Positions 42,875 through 47,809 of a DNA stretch of 47,809 bases are shown here, piece by piece. Every line of letters begins with the position of its first letter. Position 1 is the first letter of the stretch. Under the pieces are notes generated by a model, which saw only the letters and a list, made by a program, of their open reading frames with translations, was not told the DNA's origin and searched no databases. Source of the stretch: Desulfobacteraceae bacterium (GTDB lineage: Bacteria > Desulfobacterota > Desulfobacteria > Desulfobacterales > Desulfolunaceae); NCBI GenBank assembly GCA_013619155.1, contig JABXKT010000028.1, positions 1-47,809 on the forward strand, written 5' to 3'. The position numbers and the translations under genes are program-made.

Positions 42875-43795
42875 TTATACGCTTCCCGTGAGATGACCGG
42901 CCAGGATTCCGATAAAGAGCACGACGGAGATGATGCTGTTCATGTGAAAGAAGGCGATGTTGACATGGCTTAAGTCGTGGGGCTTGACGAGGAGGTGCTC
43001 GGCCACGAGGAGTCCGCCGATGATGGTGACGGCCAGGGCGTAAGGCCAGCCCAGGGAGAAGAGGGGCCAGAGGAGGAGCATGCATACGAAGGTGGCGACG
43101 TGGAGGCCTGTGGAGATGCGCATCGCTTTCTTGGGACCGAAGTGTGCCGGAATTGAGTGAAGTCCCTTCTCCCGGTCAAAATCGGTGTCCTGGCAGGCGT
43201 AGAGGATGTCAAATCCGGCGATGTAGGTGAGAAGGGCCAGGGGAAGCGCTAAAATACTCCAGGAGAATCCACCGGTGATGGCAATCCAGGCGCCTAAGGG
43301 GGCCAGGGAGATGGTGAACCCTAAGTAGAGGTGGCAGAGCCAGGTAAATCGTTTGGTAAAGGAGTAGGCACAGAGAAGGATCAGTACCGGAAATGAGAGG
43401 GTGAAGCACAAGGGGCTGAGCATACGGGCAGAGAAGATGAAGAGAAGGGCGGCACCGGCCACCACCACTCCGGCCTCTTTTTTTCCGATGGCCCCCTCGG
43501 GGATGGCCCGCATGGCGGTTCTCGGATTGCTCTTATCGATCTCTGCATCCACGATGCGGTTGACGCCCATGGCCGCCGTACGAGCCGCCACCATGGCCAT
43601 GAGGATCCAGAAGATCTTTCCTAGGGTGAGGGGGGCCTCGGCGGATGCCAGGACCACGGCGGAGAGGGCAAAGGGGAGGGCGAAGACGGTGTGGCTGAAT
43701 TTAATCATGCGCCCGTAAACGATGAGGGTCTCTTGGAGCCTGGCAACGGTGGGGGACACCATGGCCGCTTTGATGCGATTACGAAGTCTGTCCAT
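42875..43795 (-). CDS. UbiA-family prenyltransferase (MqnP-like)
   Basis: The 306-residue integral membrane protein has about nine helices and the two Asp-rich motifs of the family: N-R-I-V-D-A-E-I-D near residue 98 and D-T-D-F-D-R-E-K-G near residue 205. It transfers a polyprenyl chain from its diphosphate to an aromatic acceptor. With UbiX and UbiD genes here and no chorismate lyase or other ubiquinone genes, 6-naphthoate of the futalosine pathway is the likeliest acceptor. The ATG at 43795 overlaps the upstream amrS gene by 17 bases. A TTG at 43804 is the alternative. Confidence 0.83.
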   Translation of the reverse strand: MDRLRNRIKAAMVSPTVARLQETLIVYGRMIKFSHTVFALPFALSAVVLASAEAPLTLGKIFWILMAMVAARTAAMGVNRIVDAEIDKSNPRTAMRAIPEGAIGKKEAGVVVAGAALLFIFSARMLSPLCFTLSFPVLILLCAYSFTKRFTWLCHLYLGFTISLAPLGAWIAITGGFSWSILALPLALLTYIAGFDILYACQDTDFDREKGLHSIPAHFGPKKAMRISTGLHVATFVCMLLLWPLFSLGWPYALAVTIIGGLLVAEHLLVKPHDLSHVNIAFFHMNSIISVVLFIGILAGHLTGSV

Positions 43796-44807
43796 CAATA
43801 TCAATACCGTTAATGTGTGTGCCGCAGAAACTGCAGCGGTTGTCCTTGATATCCACAGCCATGAGCCGGTAGCCCGATCGCTGGATCACCGCTCTGCCGC
43901 AGCCGTAACAGAATGTGTTTTCTCCCGTGTTTTTCGGAAGATTACCCGTGTATACATAGCGCAATCCGGCGTCAATTCCAACATCTCGTGCGGAGAGAAG
44001 GGTTTCCATGGGGGTGGGGGGTCGGTCGGTCATGCGGTAGCTGGGGTAGAACTGGCTGAGGTGCCAGGGGGTATCCCTACCGGGTCCCTGGGCGATAAAG
44101 TGGGCCATCTCTCCCACCTCTGCCATGCTGTCGTTGAGACCGGGAATGAGAAGGGTGGTGATCTCGAGGAATACTTTTTTCTGATGAAGATAGATGATGG
44201 TGTCCTTTACGGGCTCCAGGGATGCTCGGCAATAGGTCGTGTAGAATTCGGGGGTGTAGGCCTTTAAGTCGACATTGGCACAGGTGAGGTGGGGGGCCAG
44301 AAGGTCGATGGCCTCAAAGGTCATGTAGCCATTGGTCACGAGGATGGTGAAGAGCCCTTTAGCTCGGGCCAGTCGGGCGGTCTCCAGGACAAATTCGAAG
44401 GCCACGGTGGGCTCGGTATAGGTAAAGGCGAGGCTTCGTGCTCCGGCCGCCAGGGCCTGGGCCACCGTCTCTTCCGGGGTGGTGATGGCCCCTCGGAGCG
44501 CCTTATCATCGGGGGGCATGAGAGAGATATGGGCGTTTTGGCAGAAATGGCAGCTGAAATTGCAGCCCACGGAGGCCACGGAGAAGGCGAGGCTGCCGGG
44601 GGCCACATGCCAGATGGGTTTTTTCTCTATGGGATCTGCGGCTGCCGCCACGAGCTGTCCGTAGACCAGGGAGTAGAGGGTCCCATCTCTGTTTTCCCGG
44701 ACACTGCACCGCCCTCTTTGGCCCTCTTGAATGGTACATCGGTGGTTGCATAAGGTGCAGCGCACCGCTTTTTTCTCCAGTCGTTTGTAGAGCAGGGCTT
44801 CGACCAT
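43779..44807 (-). CDS. amrS: AmmeMemoRadiSam system radical SAM enzyme
   Basis: The 342-residue protein has the family's layout. An N-terminal Cys motif (C-T-L-C-N-H-R-C) is followed by the radical SAM motif C-N-F-S-C-H-F-C-Q-N near residue 82, E-P-T-V-A-F-E and L-V-T-N-G-Y. A C-terminal zinc-ribbon-like part has C-Y-G-C-G and C-S-F-C-G-T-H. Its usual partners AmrA (AMMECR1) and AmrB (MEMO1) are not encoded here. Recent family work suggests a role in modifying proteins or small molecules; the reaction is not settled. AAGGAG precedes the ATG. Its end overlaps the UbiA start, so it is part of the quinone-gene operon. Confidence 0.83.
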   Translation of the reverse strand: MVEALLYKRLEKKAVRCTLCNHRCTIQEGQRGRCSVRENRDGTLYSLVYGQLVAAAADPIEKKPIWHVAPGSLAFSVASVGCNFSCHFCQNAHISLMPPDDKALRGAITTPEETVAQALAAGARSLAFTYTEPTVAFEFVLETARLARAKGLFTILVTNGYMTFEAIDLLAPHLTCANVDLKAYTPEFYTTYCRASLEPVKDTIIYLHQKKVFLEITTLLIPGLNDSMAEVGEMAHFIAQGPGRDTPWHLSQFYPSYRMTDRPPTPMETLLSARDVGIDAGLRYVYTGNLPKNTGENTFCYGCGRAVIQRSGYRLMAVDIKDNRCSFCGTHINGIDIDGQTS

Positions 44808-44838
44808 GGTGAACTCCTTGACGGCCGTGTTCCCAGTT

Positions 44839-45600
44839 TTACTGGGGGTCGGGTTTGAAAAACTGTTCTCCGATACTCATGCTGGAGGGGCTTTTTCCGG
44901 CCATCAGTGCCAGGGGGCGGGTCGTGAAGCGGGGGACCAGGGAGACTGACATACCGGTATAGGCACCGTAGGGAAGCCGCCGGAAGAGGCGTCCGAGGAG
45001 ATGGCCGCCGGTGGGAGGATGGTAGGCGATGGTTCGTGAGGTGATGGGGACTTTGCCCAGGAGATTCCGCACCAGTTGGCGCAACTCCCAGCTGGAGAGA
45101 AACCGCGCCTTGGCGAAGAGGGGATTTCCGTGGATACCTTTGCCCAGGCTGGAGGCAGTGCCCAGGGAGAGACGGTTGAAGAAGCCGATATAGAGACGGT
45201 CTTTGGCCACACGGGCCGCTTCGGCGATGGCCGCTTCGGGGTTCTCCACAAATTCTAAGGTGAGGTTTAACACGGCAAAGTTGAAGGCGTTGTCTTCGAA
45301 GGGCAAGGATTCGGCCACGCCCTTATGCAGTTCGGTGCGGCTCTTAAGGGCTGCCCCTGCGATATCCAGCATATAGGTGGAGGGATCCAGGCCGGTGAGA
45401 TCCAGGCCGGGTTTGATGCGGTCCAGGCAGACAAGGGTGATTCCCGTGCCGCAGCCTATATCGAGACACCGGTCTCCATATGCCGGTTTGATGAGAGTTG
45501 TCAGCAGCTGACTCTGACGCTCTGCAGCCTCCCGGTGTCGATCCATCTCAAGCCATCGGGCGTAGTCTCTGGCCTCTTGAAAATCGAATACATGTCCCAT
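44839..45600 (-). CDS. Class I SAM-dependent methyltransferase (UbiE-like)
   Basis: The 253-residue protein has motif I C-L-D-I-G-C-G-T-G-I-T near residue 45, D-L-T-G-L-D-P-S and the post-I segment E-S-L-P-F-E-D-N-A-F-N, an arrangement shared with UbiE/MenG and other small-molecule methyltransferases. It is the first gene of the minus-strand run leading to amrS, UbiA and UbiX, with 31 bases between it and amrS. It might be the quinone C-methylase of this pathway, but the N-D-x-x-x-W features of UbiE were not seen, so the substrate stays open. The ribosome-binding site is weak. Confidence 0.7.
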   Translation of the reverse strand: MGHVFDFQEARDYARWLEMDRHREAAERQSQLLTTLIKPAYGDRCLDIGCGTGITLVCLDRIKPGLDLTGLDPSTYMLDIAGAALKSRTELHKGVAESLPFEDNAFNFAVLNLTLEFVENPEAAIAEAARVAKDRLYIGFFNRLSLGTASSLGKGIHGNPLFAKARFLSSWELRQLVRNLLGKVPITSRTIAYHPPTGGHLLGRLFRRLPYGAYTGMSVSLVPRFTTRPLALMAGKSPSSMSIGEQFFKPDPQ

Positions 45601-45737
45601 GGATGTAAGGGTAAAGAATTATGAGCGTTTTTTCAATCTTTATTCCGGGCATTTTTTGCGGCGTGGACCCCGTGGGAATGGCCCCTATTTTACGGTGGAT
45701 TCTTGTAAGGGGTCCGTGGGTGTCCCGGACGGCTTTT

Positions 45738-46154
45738 TTATGTATGGATCGTGATGTAGAGGTGGGACCCCTCTTTGCTGTAGACCACCGTATGGCAGTA
45801 TCGCCTCATGATCTCGATGCCCCGCCCCCCTTCTGAGTTGGTGGCACTCTCGATGTTGACCTGGGTTTGCCAGTCAAAACCGGGGCCCTTGTCTTCGAAC
45901 TCCATGTGAATCATGGACTCTCTTACACGGATAGAGAAGCGAACCGGCGCATCCGGGGAGAGGCTCGACCCATGGCGGACGGCATTGGTGAGCCCCTCCC
46001 GCATGGTGATGATGATGGCGAAAAGAGAGGTGGAGAGGCCCTTCTCCTGACAGAATACCTTGACCTCTTCCACGGCACGATCCACCAGGCTGAAGGAGGC
46101 CTGCATATGGATCTCAAGGCCTTCGGATCTCTTTTTAACGGCAAAGGGTATCAT
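45738..46154 (-). CDS. Anti-sigma-factor-type serine kinase / HATPase domain (RsbW-like)
   Basis: The 138-residue protein is a GHKL ATPase domain of the RsbW group: N-box M-R-E-G-L-T-N-A-V-R-H-G near residue 68, G1 box F-E-D-K-G-P-G-F-D and a G-G-R-G-I-E-I-M-R box. Such proteins bind a sigma factor or other partner and phosphorylate an antagonist. The start at 46154 is seven bases after the stop of the phosphatase gene, with GGAGG in the end of that gene; the longer frame to 46304 only overlaps that gene. No STAS-domain antagonist gene is present in the window. Confidence 0.78.
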   Translation of the reverse strand: MIPFAVKKRSEGLEIHMQASFSLVDRAVEEVKVFCQEKGLSTSLFAIIITMREGLTNAVRHGSSLSPDAPVRFSIRVRESMIHMEFEDKGPGFDWQTQVNIESATNSEGGRGIEIMRRYCHTVVYSKEGSHLYITIHT

Positions 46155-46161
46155 TTTGGTA

Positions 46162-47277
46162 TTAGACCTCCATGGCGAGAATGACCATGTCGTCTTCCTG
46201 GGTCTCTCGGTTGGGACAGAGGCAGTGGGAGACAAATTGGGGTGCCTGTCGAACGGGGAGGCAGCGGGCCCTGTCACAGGCATCAAGCATTTTATCGGTC
46301 CCACTGCACCAGATTCTTTTCGTGGATGGGGATTCCACTAACCCGTCTGTATAGATATAGATGCGGTCCCCTTCGGAGACGGTCAAGGCGGTGACCCCGA
46401 ATATGGCGTTTTTGAATATTCCCATGGGATCTCCATCGGCCCCCACAAGGCGGGGAGGGGCCTTCTTGGGGACGTAGCAGACTGGGGGATGGCCGGAAAA
46501 GACGATATCCATGATCCCTTTGCGTCGATTCAGGCGCGCGTAACATGCGGTGAGGTATTTTTCTGTGGGCAGAATCTCCACGAGAACGCCGTTGATGAGA
46601 TTCATGCTCTCCATGGGGGTATAGATCTGGTTGCAGTTTTGGTTGAGGAGCCCCTTCACCGATGAGGTGAGATAGCCGGTGCTGATGTCATGGCCTGAGA
46701 AATCGGCCACAAAATATCCGTAGATATCATCGGAGATGTGGAGCACATCGTAAAAATCGCCTCCGGCTTCATGCAGGGCCATGTAGTGGACCCCGAACTG
46801 GGCCCCGGGCTCCTGGCCCGGGGTGATGAGAAAGGATGCCTGGGCCTCGGTGAGCTGGCGCAGTTTTTCGGCCTGGCTGTTGATCAGGGAGTTGGTGGCG
46901 ATGGAGAGCTTTAAGTGGAGCCTGACACGTGCGGAGAGCTCCTGGTGGTTGCAGGGCTTGGTGATGTAGTCCACGGCCCCTAAGTTAAAGCCCTCGACCT
47001 TGGAGTCGACGTCTGAGAGTGCGGTGAGAAATATGACGGGGATGGAGGCGGTGCTGGCATGGGATTTGAAGTGTTTGATGACATCGAAACCGGACTCGCC
47101 CGGCATGCAGATATCGAGGAGGATGAGGTCTGGAGGATCTTTCTCGGCTATTTTCCGTGCCTCTAGCCCAGAGTCGGCCGTGACGATGCGGTAGCCCTCC
47201 TTGCTCAGGGTTTTGGCCATTATCGTGCGATTTAAACGGTTGTCATCGGCGACCAGAATGGTGAAACAGGGAGCCAT
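46162..47277 (-). CDS. Response regulator with SpoIIE/RsbU-type PP2C phosphatase output
   Basis: Residues about 5-122 form a receiver: V-A-D-D-N near the start, phosphoacceptor Asp in L-I-L-L-D-I-C-M-P near residue 55 and the Lys of I-T-K-P. A short helical linker leads to a PP2C/SpoIIE domain of about 220 residues with A-G-G-D-F-Y-D, V-A-D-F-S-G-H-D, F-S-G-H-P-P and Y-T-D-G-L-V-E, whose Asp residues bind manganese. Phosphorylation of the receiver would switch dephosphorylation of an antagonist protein. It lies between the HPt gene (21 bases upstream) and the HATPase gene, forming one signalling unit. Confidence 0.87.
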   Translation of the reverse strand: MAPCFTILVADDNRLNRTIMAKTLSKEGYRIVTADSGLEARKIAEKDPPDLILLDICMPGESGFDVIKHFKSHASTASIPVIFLTALSDVDSKVEGFNLGAVDYITKPCNHQELSARVRLHLKLSIATNSLINSQAEKLRQLTEAQASFLITPGQEPGAQFGVHYMALHEAGGDFYDVLHISDDIYGYFVADFSGHDISTGYLTSSVKGLLNQNCNQIYTPMESMNLINGVLVEILPTEKYLTACYARLNRRKGIMDIVFSGHPPVCYVPKKAPPRLVGADGDPMGIFKNAIFGVTALTVSEGDRIYIYTDGLVESPSTKRIWCSGTDKMLDACDRARCLPVRQAPQFVSHCLCPNRETQEDDMVILAMEV

Positions 47278-47298
47278 GGGTTACCTCATCGGATGGGG

Positions 47299-47625
47299 TC
47301 AGGTGGCTTTGGTGTTGAGGGCTGACTCGATGGTCTCTATCCCCTTGGATATGGCCGCCAGTATGGGGCCGATACGTGTGAGAACCTCCTCACGGGTGGC
47401 CTCTTCGATCTCCTGGCTGTGGTGGTAGATCTCCATAAATCCCAGGTTTCCGGAGGAGCCTTTCAGGGAGTGGGCGGCCTCATTTATGGCCAGTATGTCG
47501 CCCTGGGAGAGGGCGGCCTTAAGCCGGTCTATGTCGGCGGTGGCTGTGTCGATGAAGAGCTCCACAATTTCGAGAAACTCCGCCTCGTCCAAACCAAGAT
47601 CTTCTCCGATTGATTTTAGGTCCAT
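47299..47625 (-). CDS. HPt (histidine phosphotransfer) domain protein
   Basis: The 108-residue all-helical protein has the phosphotransfer motif A-A-H-S-L-K-G-S-S-G-N-L-G with His near residue 54. HPt proteins relay phosphate from a hybrid kinase receiver to a final response regulator. AAGGAGAG seven bases before the ATG fixes the start at 47625, although the frame is open to 47727. As first gene of the operon it probably feeds the REC-SpoIIE protein encoded next. The 1460-residue hybrid kinase in this window lacks its own HPt and is a possible donor. Confidence 0.85.
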   Translation of the reverse strand: MDLKSIGEDLGLDEAEFLEIVELFIDTATADIDRLKAALSQGDILAINEAAHSLKGSSGNLGFMEIYHHSQEIEEATREEVLTRIGPILAAISKGIETIESALNTKAT

Positions 47626-47766
47626 GGGGAATCTCTCCTTCAATGTGTACTCATTGGCCTTGGGGGCATGATGGGGATGGAACCGGTCGTAGGGGGTGGC
47701 AAAAGGTGGCTGAGCGATGGCGGCCAAGCCCGAATGGCCTTATTTTCTCTCTATTGACCCCGTCAT

Positions 47767-47795
47767 ATTATAGCGGGGGGGGAAAGGGGGTGCAA
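47767..47795 (-). promoter_or_regulatory. Sigma-70 promoter of the HPt-SpoIIE-HATPase operon
   Basis: On the minus strand TTGCAC (plus 47790-47795) and a perfect TATAAT (plus 47767-47772) are 17 bases apart, the ideal spacing. The leader to the HPt ATG is about 135 bases. This shows that the operon begins with the HPt gene inside the window. Confidence 0.7.
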
Positions 47796-47809
47796 GGTCA
47801 TTTTTATGC

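Noticed and set aside
1..47809. CRISPR arrays, tRNA or rRNA genes, prophage
   Set aside because: No regularly spaced repeats, cloverleaf sequences, rRNA blocks or phage structural genes were seen on either strand.

Overview
The window reads as a chromosome segment of a strictly respiratory Gram-negative bacterium, most likely a sulfate-reducing Desulfobacterota (deltaproteobacterial) relative. This rests on outer-membrane systems (TonB receptor, TolC), very large Cache/PAS hybrid histidine kinases, a UroD-fold methyltransferase-like protein, an AmmeMemoRadiSam enzyme, and a UbiA/UbiX/UbiD set that fits the futalosine route to menaquinone. The genus is not determined. No rRNA, tRNA, CRISPR array or intact insertion sequence was seen.

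Left part (1-11.7 kb): a small tautomerase, a stand-alone integrase N-domain protein, a possible structured RNA in front of a Cache-HAMP-PAS-PAS hybrid kinase, the pseudouridine synthase RsuA, a rhodanese, a TauE/SafE permease, a crotonase-fold enzyme and an XRE regulator with a molybdate-binding-like domain. The spacers here carry two families of hairpin-rich repeats. One is a 60 bp pair near the left end. The other is a larger element with four copies across the window, whose main stem changes on both sides while pairing is kept.

Middle (10.8-24.3 kb): a methyltransferase gene diverges from a four-gene import operon (TonB receptor, periplasmic binding protein, FecCD permease, ATPase) with ATGA or TGATG overlaps, probably for a metal complex. 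A 29 bp palindrome lies in front of it. Then come a RAYT-like transposase-derived protein that has lost its HUH histidines and gained a helicase-associated domain, an unknown protein, a DNase-I-like secreted nuclease pseudogene that lost its catalytic GDxN segment, a DUF1456 protein, a ZIP metal transporter and a Rep/UvrD-type helicase.

Right part (24.5-47.8 kb): a 1460-residue hybrid kinase with a periplasmic binding-protein-like sensor; a CusCBA copper/silver efflux operon with a sigma-54-like promoter and a trailing Met/His-rich periplasmic protein; a KamA-family radical SAM protein; a UroD-like protein; UbiD, a PPOX-fold protein, UbiX, UbiA, AmrS and a methyltransferase on the minus strand. 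Last is an HPt / REC-SpoIIE phosphatase / anti-sigma-type kinase module with a clear sigma-70 promoter at the right edge.

Start codons were chosen by ribosome-binding sites and family starts, so several genes begin inside the longest open frame. Function calls rest on motifs read by eye; no database search was run.
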